Assembly: GCA_003696465.1 (NCBI GenBank)
Contig: RFHG01000581.1
Coordinates: 1-8,829, forward strand
From: Gammaproteobacteria bacterium
GTDB taxonomy: Bacteria; Pseudomonadota; Gammaproteobacteria; J044
Direction of reading: 5' to 3'
DNA: 8,829 bases
Within the stretch, counting starts at the first letter, position 1; each line of letters starts with the position of its first letter. Below the pieces are notes generated by a model. The model was not told the origin of the DNA. It made no database searches and saw nothing but the letters and a program-made list of their open reading frames with translations. A program made the translations under genes and the position numbers. This document shows, one piece after another, positions 1 through 6,777 of the stretch.

Positions 1-147
1 ATCTACCGCTACACCATGATCGGTGCCGGCCCCAATGGCGAGACCGTCGTCATTGCACTGACCAAGGCAAACAAGAAGAAGCGTCCTGATGCCCTGATCC
101 AGCGCTTCAAGGCAATGCACAACCTCAAGCAAGGGCTCTGGCAATAA
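1..147 (+). CDS. C-terminal part of an unidentified protein (5' truncated by the window)
   Basis: An open frame enters from the left edge in frame 1 and ends at TAA (145-147), leaving 48 residues. The visible part has a short beta-like stretch (GETVVIALTK), a lysine cluster (NKKKRP) and a basic amphipathic tail that ends in LWQ. There is no membrane segment or recognisable catalytic motif, and I do not recognise the family. A strong rho-independent terminator starts at its stop codon, which supports this being the true 3' end of a gene. Its neighbour on the right is convergent. Only the reading frame and the end are supported; the function is unknown. Confidence 0.6.
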   Translation: MYRYTMIGAGPNGETVVIALTKANKKKRPDALIQRFKAMHNLKQGLWQ

Positions 148-182
148 AGGGCCATGGCGCTGCAACGCCATGGCCCTTTTTT
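146..182 (+). terminator. Rho-independent terminator, probably shared by convergent genes
   Basis: A perfect 14-bp stem (146-159 with 166-179) has a 6-base loop (160-165) and runs into six T residues (177-182). The stem starts inside the TAA stop of the upstream gene. On the minus strand the same stem is followed by a weaker T-containing stretch (TTTATT), so it may also stop transcription of the HDOD gene that ends at 200. Confidence 0.9.
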
Positions 183-199
183 ACCTCAAAGGGAGCTGA

Positions 200-1072
200 T
201 CAGATCAGCAGGTCGCGCAGCTCCTCGATGTCTTCCATGGTCTCTTCTTCCTGCTCCGGGCCGTCTTCCGGTGGCGGCGGTTGCCAGTTCACCCGGCGGA
301 AGGCAGGTATGTCGCGGTAGTTCACCCGGGCCAGGGGATGATCTGTGTCCGCGTGGCTCAGTACATTGGCGACGATGACCAGATCCACCAGATCGACCGG
401 GGCGTTGCCCGGGTCGCGATTCAGATTCTCGTGTTCGGCGGCCACCGCCACCATGCGCGGGTCGAATTTCCATACCTTGAGCATGTCGCGGCCAATGGCG
501 GCATGAATGGGGGCAATGAGCTTGTTGAGGTTGTCGCGACTGTTGACCAGCACTTCATAGTCCTGGGCCTTGAGCAGGATCGGGATGGCGCCGATATCGT
601 GTACCAGCCCGGCCAGCAGGGCCTCTTCCTGGTCGATGTGCTCGATGTCGCGTGCGAGCAGGGCGGCACGGGTGGCTACATCCATGGAATGTTCCCACAA
701 CTCTTCCATGCGCTGCTGCAACGGCTTGAATCCGGTCTTGAAGACCTCTTTCATGGCCAGGGTGAGGATTGCGTGGCGAACCTTGTCGAAACCGATGCGG
801 GTGATCGCCGCCTTGATGGTGGTGACCGGCTTGACCCCGCGATACAGCGGACTGTTGGCATACTTGACCAGGCGCGCGGCAATGGCCGTGTCGCGCTCGA
901 CCACCTCGGCCACTTCGGCCACCGTGCTGGTGTCGTCGTTGACCACCACCAGGGCCTCGAGCGAGATATTGGGCAGAGTGGGCAGCTTGATGCGGTTGTG
1001 CGCGATGTCGGCCCGCAGTTCCTCGACGAAGGCCTTAAGCGTGAATTTCCGGCTCGGCTGGGCGGCTGGCAT
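200..1072 (-). CDS. HDOD domain protein (signal-transduction HD-like domain)
   Basis: This 290-residue protein is almost entirely one HDOD domain, a fold related to HD phosphohydrolases that usually acts in bacterial signalling without known enzymatic activity. An opening LPTLPNI motif (about residues 30-36) and the repeated helices of the HDOD core (about 40-240) are visible. Histidine 128 (WEHS) and an HD pair at 158-159 (LVHDIG) are kept, as are histidines near 190 and 214, so some metal-binding potential may remain. The C-terminal tail, about residues 267-287, is rich in proline then glutamate and is probably disordered. The ATG at 1072 has a GGA 7-10 bases upstream. The length fits stand-alone HDOD proteins. 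It is transcribed alone, divergent from tadA. The family is secure; its partner and signal cannot be told from the sequence. Confidence 0.9.
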   Translation of the reverse strand: MPAAQPSRKFTLKAFVEELRADIAHNRIKLPTLPNISLEALVVVNDDTSTVAEVAEVVERDTAIAARLVKYANSPLYRGVKPVTTIKAAITRIGFDKVRHAILTLAMKEVFKTGFKPLQQRMEELWEHSMDVATRAALLARDIEHIDQEEALLAGLVHDIGAIPILLKAQDYEVLVNSRDNLNKLIAPIHAAIGRDMLKVWKFDPRMVAVAAEHENLNRDPGNAPVDLVDLVIVANVLSHADTDHPLARVNYRDIPAFRRVNWQPPPPEDGPEQEEETMEDIEELRDLLI

Positions 1073-1241
1073 GTGTGTTTCCGTATTCCCCTCGTGACTC
1101 GGCTGGGCCCGTAGGCTACCCTCTCGGTGGCTGGTGGCCTCTTTCCGGTCTTGTGATGACCGCGTCGCCGGGCCGGGACCTGTACGGAATCGCTCCCTCG
1201 CATGCCCTGGCCCGAATCGATCAGAGGCACTTCGATGAGAT

Positions 1242-1266
1242 TATCATACGGACCCGCCCGAGGTGG
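1242..1266 (+). promoter_or_regulatory. Candidate -10 element and ribosome binding site of tadA
   Basis: TATCAT at 1242-1247 matches the sigma-70 -10 consensus at five of six positions, but no good -35 box lies 16-19 bases upstream, so the promoter is tentative. GAGGTGG at 1260-1266 is a good Shine-Dalgarno site 6 bases before the ATG at 1273. That site decides the tadA start against the open extension reaching back to 1075. The rest of the 200-bp divergent gap (1073-1272) shows nothing else clear. Confidence 0.4.
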
Positions 1267-1272
1267 CATTGT

Positions 1273-1770
1273 ATGAAAGTACAGGATGAAGATCTTCGCT
1301 GGATGCGGCGGGCACTCGAAGAGGCCCGGGCGGCCGAGGCCGCGGGCGAGGTGCCGGTCGGTGCGGTGCTGGTGCAGGAGGGCCGCCTGCTGGCTGCCGC
1401 CGGCAATCGCCCGGTGGCCGAGCACGATCCGACGGCACACGCCGAGATCCGTGTACTGCGCGAAGCGGGCCGCCAGCTTGGCAACTACCGCCTGCCGGGC
1501 AGCACCCTGTACGTGACCCTCGAGCCCTGTCCCATGTGCATGGGGGCACTGATCCATGCCCGCATTGCCCGACTGGTCTATGCTGCCAGCGATCCGCGCA
1601 GTGGCGCGGCCGGCTCGGTGCTCGATCTGGCGGCCCATCCTGCGCTCAACCACCGTATCGAGGTACAGGGCGGGGTACTGGCCGACGAGAGTGCAGAGCT
1701 GCTGCGCGCCTTCTTCCGGCAGCGGCGCAGATCCGTGGCCCAACCTCCCGTCCCGGAGGAGACATCATGA
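1273..1770 (+). CDS. tadA: tRNA-specific adenosine deaminase TadA
   Basis: TadA converts adenosine to inosine at the wobble position 34 of tRNA-Arg(ACG), which is required to decode CGC and CGA codons. The 165-residue protein has the full cytidine/deoxycytidylate deaminase zinc site. His56-Ala-Glu58 supplies a zinc ligand and the proton-shuttle glutamate, and Pro85-Cys86-Pro-Met-Cys89 supplies the other two ligands. The substrate-loop residues GEVPVGAVLV and the GALIHARI helix after PCPMC also match. The length is typical of the bacterial enzyme. The start at 1273 is chosen from the strong GAGGTGG site; the upstream extension has no family sequence. The stop overlaps the start of the next gene as ATGA, so the two are probably co-transcribed and translationally coupled. 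The C-terminal 15 residues (PPVPEETS end) are lineage-specific. Confidence 0.97.
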   Translation: MKVQDEDLRWMRRALEEARAAEAAGEVPVGAVLVQEGRLLAAAGNRPVAEHDPTAHAEIRVLREAGRQLGNYRLPGSTLYVTLEPCPMCMGALIHARIARLVYAASDPRSGAAGSVLDLAAHPALNHRIEVQGGVLADESAELLRAFFRQRRRSVAQPPVPEETS

Positions 1771-2756
1771 GCGAAACACGACGACCGCCTGAACGTCCGT
1801 GGGGCCTTCCGGTCCTCCTGTGGCTCCTGCTGCTGGCCCCGATGGCGTGGGCCGCCCCGGCCCGGGAGGCGCCCGCCGAGGCTACCGTGGAGATGAAGCC
1901 GATTCACGTTTCGGAGCATGTCTGGTATGTGCAGGGCAAGCCGGTGGTGGCCACCGGTAACCAGGGCTTCGTCTCCAATGCCGGAATCGTCATCACGGGG
2001 GAGGGTGTGGTGGTGTTCGATGCCCTGGGTACGCCTGCGCTGGCACGCCGTCTGGTGCGCATCATTCGCGGGCTTACCGACCAGCCCATTCGAAAGGTGG
2101 TGGTCAGCCACTATCATGCCGACCACATCTATGGCTTGCAGGTGTTCAAGGACCTGGGTGCGGAAATCATCGCCGCAGCCGGGGCCGAGGCCTATCTGGA
2201 CTCGGAAGCTGCCCGCAACCGGCTGGAGGAGCGCCGCGTGTCGCTCTTTCCCTGGGTAGACGAGCACACCCGTCTGGTGGCGCCCGATCGCTACGTCGAG
2301 GATCGCATGGAGATCAGGATGGGCGAGGTGACCCTGCAACTGCAAAACCTTGGGGATGCCCACTCCGATGCCGATCTGATGATGTTCGTGCTGCCCGACC
2401 GGGTCCTGTTCAGTGGCGACATCATCTTTGAGGGGCGCATCCCGTTCGTGGGCAGCGCCAATACCCGTCACTGGCTCGAGACCCTCGAACAGCTCGATAC
2501 CGAAGGGGTCAGGGCCCTGATCCCCGGTCATGGCCCGGCAGCCCGTGAACCGCGCAAGGCCATTCGCCTGACCCGCGACTACCTGGCCTTCCTGCGTCGC
2601 GAGATGGGGCACGCCGTAGAGGAGATGATCCCCTTCGACGAGGCCTACGATGCCGTGGACTGGAGCCGCTGGAAGGATTTGCCCACCTTCGACGAGGCCA
2701 ACCGCCGCAACGCCTATCAGGTGTATCTCTCCATGGAGGCCGAGGGCTTCGAGTGA
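1767..2756 (+). CDS. Secreted metallo-beta-lactamase-fold hydrolase (SoxH / quinoprotein-relay type)
   Basis: This is a 329-residue MBL-fold zinc hydrolase with an export signal: a basic start (TRRPPERP), a hydrophobic core (about residues 13-28) and a small-residue cleavage region near MAWAA (26-30). The metal-site motifs are complete: HYHADH (115-120), His199 in GDAHS, Asp218 in SGD and His255 in PGHG. Pattern and signal peptide resemble SoxH and the quinoprotein relay system metallohydrolases of sulfur- and methylotrophic proteobacteria. That is a likeness recalled from memory, so the substrate is uncertain. The start at 1767 overlaps the tadA stop by four bases and has a near-ideal GGAGGAG site (1755-1761) 5 bases upstream, located inside tadA. 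It faces mltF, with only 9 bases between the two stops. Confidence 0.88.
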   Translation: MSETRRPPERPWGLPVLLWLLLLAPMAWAAPAREAPAEATVEMKPIHVSEHVWYVQGKPVVATGNQGFVSNAGIVITGEGVVVFDALGTPALARRLVRIIRGLTDQPIRKVVVSHYHADHIYGLQVFKDLGAEIIAAAGAEAYLDSEAARNRLEERRVSLFPWVDEHTRLVAPDRYVEDRMEIRMGEVTLQLQNLGDAHSDADLMMFVLPDRVLFSGDIIFEGRIPFVGSANTRHWLETLEQLDTEGVRALIPGHGPAAREPRKAIRLTRDYLAFLRREMGHAVEEMIPFDEAYDAVDWSRWKDLPTFDEANRRNAYQVYLSMEAEGFE

Positions 2757-2765
2757 GGGGTGCGC

Positions 2766-4208
2766 TCAGTTGCCCTTCGAGGGCAGGACGCCGAAGGTCG
2801 GTTCTTCCGGCGCGTTCTGGTGCGGGTTCTGGCTGGTGAACCAGACCAGGATGTCGTAATAGCTGCGAATGTTTTGTACATACTTCACCGCCTCGGTACC
2901 CCGGGCATAGCCATGCCGGGTACGGCGATAGAACTTCTTGCGCATCAGCAGCGGCAGGCGCTTCTGCACATCGATCCAGCGGTTGGGATTGCCGTCCTGC
3001 AGGGCAGTGATGTCGCGCGCGTCCATCAGATGACCAAGGCCGATGTTATAGGCGGCCAGCGCCATCCAGGTGCGGTCCGGCTCGGGGATTTCTTCCGGTA
3101 CCCGTTCCTTCAGGTGCGCAAAATAGCGCGCACCGCCCATGATGCTCTGCTGCGGATCCAGGCGGTTCTTCACGCCCATTTGCCGGGCGGTGGGCAGGGT
3201 CAGCATCATCAGTCCCTTCACCCCGGTTGGGGAGACGGCGCGGGGATGCCACTGTGATTCCTGGTAGGCGATGGCCGCCAGCAGCCGCCAGTCCAGATTG
3301 TGCCGCTCGGCCGCCTCCTCGAACCACTTGCGGAAGCGTGGCAGGCGCTTGCGAATATGCCCCAGGAAGATGCGCGTGCCTACGTAATTGATCTGGCGGG
3401 CATGGCCGTAATAGCGCTCCCGGATCTGCTGCAGCAGTCCGTTCCTGCGCGCCTCCTCCAGAAAGTTGCGCGCCGCCAGGTAGAGCGAATCGTCCTCCAG
3501 GCGGGGAAAGGCCCAGGCCAGCTTTTTCTCCGGAGAAAAGTTGAACCCCACCCGCAACTCGGTCATGAAGCGTCGGGCCAGCATGATCTCGTTGGAATTG
3601 GCGATGGTGTAATCGATTTCGCCCTTCCAGACACGCTCGATGAGTTCCTGCCGGTCCACCTCCGGCACCTCGGTAAACTTGAGCCCCGGATACTTGTGCA
3701 ACAGCTCGCCCAGACGTTCCGCCTCGCTGCTGTCGTCCAGTACCTCCAGCCGCCCGCCGATGAGATCCTCGATTCGCCTGGGCTGCGGCGTACCCTTGCG
3801 GTAGACCACCTGCTCGCGCACGGTCATGTAACTGGGCCCAAAGCGCAGGATGCGCTTGCGCAGCTCGGTCACCGTGAGACCGGCTGCCGCCATGTCCACC
3901 GTGTGGTTCTCCACCATGCCAATGAGGTCGCTGATGGATTCCGCCTTGACCATGCGCAGGCGCACGCCCAGCGAGTCGGCAAAGGCCTTGGCTAGGTCGT
4001 ACTCGAAACCGGCCGGCCCATGCGGGCCCTCGTACCAGGTGGTGGGGTTGTTGCGGCTCACCACCACCAGTTCGCCGCGCTCGCGTACCGCGTCGAGCTC
4101 ACTGCGATCCTGGTACAGACCGAGGCCCAACAACCCCAGCACCAGGATCAGCAACAGGATCACGAAAATGCGCGTGCCGGTGCTTGCGTGGCGAGTGATG
4201 ATGAGCAA
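2766..4208 (-). CDS. mltF: Membrane-bound lytic murein transglycosylase F
   Basis: MltF cleaves the N-acetylmuramic acid to N-acetylglucosamine bond of peptidoglycan and leaves a 1,6-anhydro end. The 480-residue protein has the family's two-domain order. After a transmembrane or signal segment (about residues 13-32) comes a periplasmic solute-binding-type domain (about 40-265), which is regulatory in the family. Then follows a lysozyme-like SLT domain (about 290-460). The SLT motifs are present: the catalytic Glu317 in AYQES, GLMMLTLPTA (332-341) and AYNIG (386-390). The start is a TTG at 4208, because the frame upstream has a TAG before any ATG or GTG and the TTG lies just before the membrane segment. 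Only a weak GGG precedes it. It is convergent with the MBL gene and divergent from the gene at 4263. Confidence 0.93.
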   Translation of the reverse strand: MLIITRHASTGTRIFVILLLILVLGLLGLGLYQDRSELDAVRERGELVVVSRNNPTTWYEGPHGPAGFEYDLAKAFADSLGVRLRMVKAESISDLIGMVENHTVDMAAAGLTVTELRKRILRFGPSYMTVREQVVYRKGTPQPRRIEDLIGGRLEVLDDSSEAERLGELLHKYPGLKFTEVPEVDRQELIERVWKGEIDYTIANSNEIMLARRFMTELRVGFNFSPEKKLAWAFPRLEDDSLYLAARNFLEEARRNGLLQQIRERYYGHARQINYVGTRIFLGHIRKRLPRFRKWFEEAAERHNLDWRLLAAIAYQESQWHPRAVSPTGVKGLMMLTLPTARQMGVKNRLDPQQSIMGGARYFAHLKERVPEEIPEPDRTWMALAAYNIGLGHLMDARDITALQDGNPNRWIDVQKRLPLLMRKKFYRRTRHGYARGTEAVKYVQNIRSYYDILVWFTSQNPHQNAPEEPTFGVLPSKGN

Positions 4209-4262
4209 GGGGGCATCCCGTTCTGTGGTAGGCTTCCGTTCCTGCTAGTTTATCCTGCTGCC

Positions 4263-5225
4263 ATGAAGAATCCACCCATAGCCCGGTGCCGCGACTGGAC
4301 CGACTGCCTCGTGCTGCTTTCCGAAGTCGATGCGCCGGTATGCGATACCGCCCTCGCCGACGAGCGCCTGCAGCATGTGGCCGGCGTGTCCGTGGCCTGG
4401 TATCTGCATCAAAGCGGGCTGGATGAGGGCCTGCCGGACACGCCTGCCCTCTGGGTCATCGGTGCCGAGCGACTCGACGCCGAACCCGGCCCGGCACTGG
4501 CCAGCATGCTGGATCTGGATGCCGTGCAGACCACCCGTATCGGCCCGGAGCTGGCCGAAGGGCAGGGCAGCTGTCGCGGTACCCTCGATGACTGTGCTGT
4601 CCGCCTGCCGCTGCCCGATCTCGCGCTGTGCCTGCATCCCGGGCTTGAGCTGCACCCCGATCTCATCGGCCCCGGCATGGCCCGCCTGCTCGAGGCCCGT
4701 GTGCCTGTCATCGGGGCCTCCTACAGCATGGACGAATACGAGCGCGATGCCTGGGTGGCAGGCCTGCACGGCCTGCGGTTGTCGGCGCCGGTGCAGAATC
4801 CCTGGGCGCTGGACCCGGGCAACACCGGCCTGGAATGGGCCGGCTGGCTATGGCATGTCGAGGGGATGCGCCCGGAGGGACTGATCAGGCCGGATGCCGG
4901 TGCCCTCGAGGACGTGCGCCTGCTCTCCGAGATGGTCGCCCACAGCCGCCTCAGTGGCCTCTGGCCCCAGCCCGCGCCGCCCGGCAGCAGCTTCATGCTG
5001 CCCCAGCAAAATGGCGGGCATCGCGAGATGATCCATGTCTTCGACGGCTACTATCTCGATCCCGAGCGCAGGCAGGTCTATGCCGTGGAGGGTGGACGCC
5101 TCGTGCCCACTGACACCTCCGTACCAGCCGAGCTGGTCGATGTCTGGCCACGCGGCAGGGAAGACATGCCGCGAGCCCTCTGGGCCGCGCGCGTTAAGCG
5201 CCTCTACCTGCTCCAGCGGGGCTGA
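4263..5225 (+). CDS. Uncharacterised protein resembling the C-terminal domain of MSS51
   Basis: This 320-residue acidic soluble protein has no signal peptide or membrane segment. By eye the central part (about residues 118-185) follows the layout of the C-terminal domain found in eukaryotic MSS51/MYND-type zinc-finger proteins: a CLHPGLE stretch, a helix ending in ARVPVIGASYSMDE, and then a QNPWAL motif. The MYND finger itself is absent. No enzyme motif is known for that domain and the resemblance is an inference, not an alignment. The C-terminal 60 residues contain a separate beta-rich stretch (HVFDGYYLDPERR). The ATG at 4263 is the first start inside the 54-bp gap from mltF, but no clear Shine-Dalgarno site precedes it. 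A longer frame reaching back to 4020 would overlap mltF and is not supported. Function unknown. Confidence 0.75.
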   Translation: MKNPPIARCRDWTDCLVLLSEVDAPVCDTALADERLQHVAGVSVAWYLHQSGLDEGLPDTPALWVIGAERLDAEPGPALASMLDLDAVQTTRIGPELAEGQGSCRGTLDDCAVRLPLPDLALCLHPGLELHPDLIGPGMARLLEARVPVIGASYSMDEYERDAWVAGLHGLRLSAPVQNPWALDPGNTGLEWAGWLWHVEGMRPEGLIRPDAGALEDVRLLSEMVAHSRLSGLWPQPAPPGSSFMLPQQNGGHREMIHVFDGYYLDPERRQVYAVEGGRLVPTDTSVPAELVDVWPRGREDMPRALWAARVKRLYLLQRG

Positions 5226-5254
5226 ACGGGCAATCCCCCGCCCCGCAGGGGATA

Positions 5255-5284
5255 TTGGCGCCCCGGCCACGGGCGGACTATGAT
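5255..5284 (+). promoter_or_regulatory. Candidate sigma-70 promoter for the S24-fold gene
   Basis: TTGGCG at 5255-5260 (four of six matches to the -35 box) is followed after 18 bases by TATGAT at 5279-5284 (five of six matches to the -10 box). Transcription would begin near 5291, about 30 bases before the ATG at 5322. The earlier in-frame ATG at 5280 lies inside the -10 box, so if this promoter is real that ATG cannot be the start. Confidence 0.45.
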
Positions 5285-5321
5285 TGAAGTCTCCCTGAAG
5301 AACACCCATGCAGGCGTACCC

Positions 5322-5771
5322 ATGAGCGAGACCTACCAACCCCCCGAAATCCCGGAAAACTTCCTCGAAGACGTCAGCGGCTGCGCCGCAGGCGAACTGT
5401 TTGCCCTGCGCGTGCTGGGCGACAGCATGCTGCCCGAGTTTGCCCATGGCTCCGTCATCGTCATCGACCCCTCCGGCCTGGTCCGCGATGGCGCCTATGT
5501 CATCGCCTACCACAACGAGGAATACATCTTCCGCCGCTACCGCCAGCGCGATGGCCGCCATTATCTCGAGGCGACCGCAGAAGGGTACGAAACCATCGAA
5601 ATCCCCGGCATCGAGGCCCTCAAGGGTGTCGTGGTGCAAAAGGCCGGGCGCAAGCGCAAGGATCGCGTCTTCTACACCCCGGAAGGCACCCCCGTCCCGC
5701 GCGACGAGGTCATGAAGATGAAAGACATGTCCATTGCCGACAAGGTCAAGCTGGCGCGTGGTGAACAGTAG
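5322..5771 (+). CDS. Stand-alone S24/LexA-fold protein lacking a DNA-binding domain
   Basis: This 149-residue protein contains only the S24 (LexA/UmuD/phage repressor C-terminal) fold; no helix-turn-helix precedes it. LRVLGDSMLPEF (29-40) carries the position of the catalytic serine (Ser35). HGSVIVIDPSG and DGAYVIAYHNEEYIFRRY follow in the usual strand order. In LexA the general-base lysine lies in EVTVKRL, and the matching segment here is EYIFRRY, putting Arg71 in the lysine's place. Self-cleavage is therefore doubtful and a binding or sensor role is more likely. The C-terminus (about 107-149) is a basic, charged extension. I chose the ATG at 5322 for its AGG at 5312-5314 and its candidate promoter; a start at 5280 would add 14 residues. 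It lies 96 bases after the preceding gene. Partner unknown. Confidence 0.82.
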   Translation: MSETYQPPEIPENFLEDVSGCAAGELFALRVLGDSMLPEFAHGSVIVIDPSGLVRDGAYVIAYHNEEYIFRRYRQRDGRHYLEATAEGYETIEIPGIEALKGVVVQKAGRKRKDRVFYTPEGTPVPRDEVMKMKDMSIADKVKLARGEQ

Positions 5772-5798
5772 CTGCAAACAATGTGATCAAGAGTCTGT

Positions 5799-5831
5799 GC
5801 AACGAAGCCCCGTATTACGGGGTTTCGTTGC
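5799..5831 (+). terminator. Strong hairpin after the S24-fold gene, probable terminator
   Basis: A 15-bp stem (5799-5813 with 5817-5831) has a 3-base loop (5814-5816). Its only non-Watson-Crick position is G5807 opposite T5823. That is a tolerated G-U pair in plus-strand RNA but an A-C mismatch in minus-strand RNA, so the hairpin fits plus-strand transcription. No continuous T tract follows, so it may pause or protect the 3' end rather than terminate cleanly. It also marks the left edge of the AT-richer islet. Confidence 0.6.
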
Positions 5832-5845
5832 GTTGAGGGGGTGCG

Positions 5846-5932
5846 ATGAGTGTGGTTTTATATACGGGAAATGGGGATGATAGCCTAACTCCAGTTATTT
5901 CTCCGGATAAAGGCAGAATAGAAAGGGGCTGA
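5846..5932 (+). CDS. Possible 28-residue small ORF
   Basis: ATG at 5846 opens a 28-codon frame beginning MSVVLYTGNGDD and ending at TGA (5930-5932). A GAGGGGG run (5835-5841) lies 4 bases upstream as a plausible ribosome binding site. A weak promoter-like pair, TTGAGG (5833-5838) and TTTTAT (5856-5861) with 17-base spacing, overlaps the frame itself and so does not clearly serve it. No motif is recognised. It may equally be a remnant or chance; the rest of the 5772-6001 gap holds only the hairpin and the next gene's ribosome binding site. Confidence 0.2.
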   Translation: MSVVLYTGNGDDSLTPVISPDKGRIERG

Positions 5933-6001
5933 TTCCGGTCTGTTGTAAATCGGATTGACTGCTCACAGCCTCTGGCTTATGGATTGTAAAGAGGATTTTC
6001 C

Positions 6002-6700
6002 ATGTCGGTCTCGATTCTGATAATACTTTCCGGGGTTCTTTTGTTTGTTGCTGCAGCCCTGATACGGAATAAAAAGCAGCAGAACAAGCCGTATGCATAT
6101 AGGCCCAGAGGTAATCTTTTTACAGAGGCCGAGCGTTCATTCCTGGGTGTCCTCAAGCAAGCTGTGGGCGATCATGCAGAAGTGTTTGGCAAGGTCCGGG
6201 TAGCAGATGTCCTTGTGCCCTAGAAAGGGATGTCCCGGAGCGATTGGCAAAGGGCCTTTAACAAGATATCACGCAAGCATTTTGACTATGTATTATGTGC
6301 AAGGGATGACCTGTCTGTTCTTTGTGTGGTCGAGCTGAATGACAGGAGTCATGCAGAGGCGGGAAGGGCGGACCGCGACGAGTTTCTTGAAGCGGCGTGC
6401 AAATCGGCAAATATTCCGCTCATTATAATCCCTGCAAGGAAGGCATATGGAATTCAAGAGCTGCGCAAGAATCTGGAGCCTTTTGTTCCAGGCATGAGCA
6501 TACAGCGGGTGGTCCATGGTTCGCCTGATAAAGATTCTGGTGAGATGGGGAGGGACGAAAATGCTAATGAGGCCAAACGATGCCCCAAATGCTCGTCCGT
6601 CCTGATAAAGCGGAAAGCCAAAAAAGGGAAGTATGCAGGGAGAGAGTTTCTGGCATGCAGTTCATTTCCTGACTGCAGGTATATAGAGCCTTTGCAATGA
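6002..6700 (+). pseudogene. DUF2726 / zinc-ribbon protein gene interrupted by an in-frame TAG
   Basis: Read through, the frame encodes 232 residues plus one internal amber codon. The domains run in the usual order of this family. A membrane segment (about residues 4-21) is followed by a DUF2726 domain (about 38-160) with ERSFLGVLKQAVG, FGKVRVADVLVP, FNKISRKHFDYVLC and VVELNDRSH. A topoisomerase-type C4 zinc ribbon ends it, with cysteines 194, 197, 219 and 225. DUF2726 has a nuclease-like strand pattern, with Asp95 and Glu111 as candidate acidic residues. The start at 6002 has a good AAAGAGGA site (5988-5995). TAG at 6221-6223 falls within the conserved P-x-K-G segment at residue 74, and the frame continues unchanged after it. 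A one-base change from CAG, AAG or GAG would explain this. ATG 6230 has no properly spaced ribosome site, so a separate downstream gene is unlikely. Sequencing error or readthrough is not excluded. Confidence 0.82.
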
Positions 6701-6723
6701 TAAATCTAATGATGTCTCGCAAT

Positions 6724-6763
6724 TTTCATGTATGAAATAAATTTCATGCCAAGTATTTATGAT
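6724..6763 (+). promoter_or_regulatory. Overlapping ATGAAA inverted repeats and candidate -10 box
   Basis: TTTCAT-GT-ATGAAA (6724-6737) and ATGAAAT-AA-ATTTCAT (6732-6747) are two perfect inverted repeats that share their middle arm, giving three alternating half-sites. TATGAT at 6758-6763 matches the -10 consensus at five of six positions. The arrangement would suit an operator upstream of the gene at 6778. No clear -35 box is seen, and AT-rich sequence raises the chance of coincidence. Confidence 0.4.
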
Positions 6764-6777
6764 ATGGCAGTATTTGT

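Noticed and set aside
751..1743. A 330-residue minus-strand open frame across tadA and the start of the HDOD gene
   Set aside because: It lies opposite tadA and in another frame of the HDOD gene, has low-complexity arginine/proline-rich sequence and no family motif; it is a by-product of high GC.
1578..2612. A 344-residue minus-strand open frame opposite the MBL-fold gene
   Set aside because: The plus-strand gene has complete zinc motifs, a signal peptide and a strong ribosome site; the reverse frame has none of these.
2771..2785. Short hairpin TGCCCT-TCG-AGGGCA as a terminator between the MBL gene and mltF
   Set aside because: It is only 6 bp, lies inside the mltF coding end and has no T tract.
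5231..5253. Short GC-rich repeat (ATCCCC and GGGGAT) after the gene at 4263 as a terminator
   Set aside because: The stem is only 6 bp with a 9-base loop and no T tract follows; it is not convincing.
5895..6098. A 67-residue minus-strand open frame at the 5' end of the DUF2726 gene
   Set aside because: It is antisense to a recognisable domain and has no ribosome binding site or family likeness.
6230..6700. A separate gene beginning at ATG 6230
   Set aside because: The frame is the continuation of the upstream gene, the ATG lies within the conserved DUF2726 core, and the only purine-rich stretch directly abuts the ATG, too close to serve as a ribosome site.
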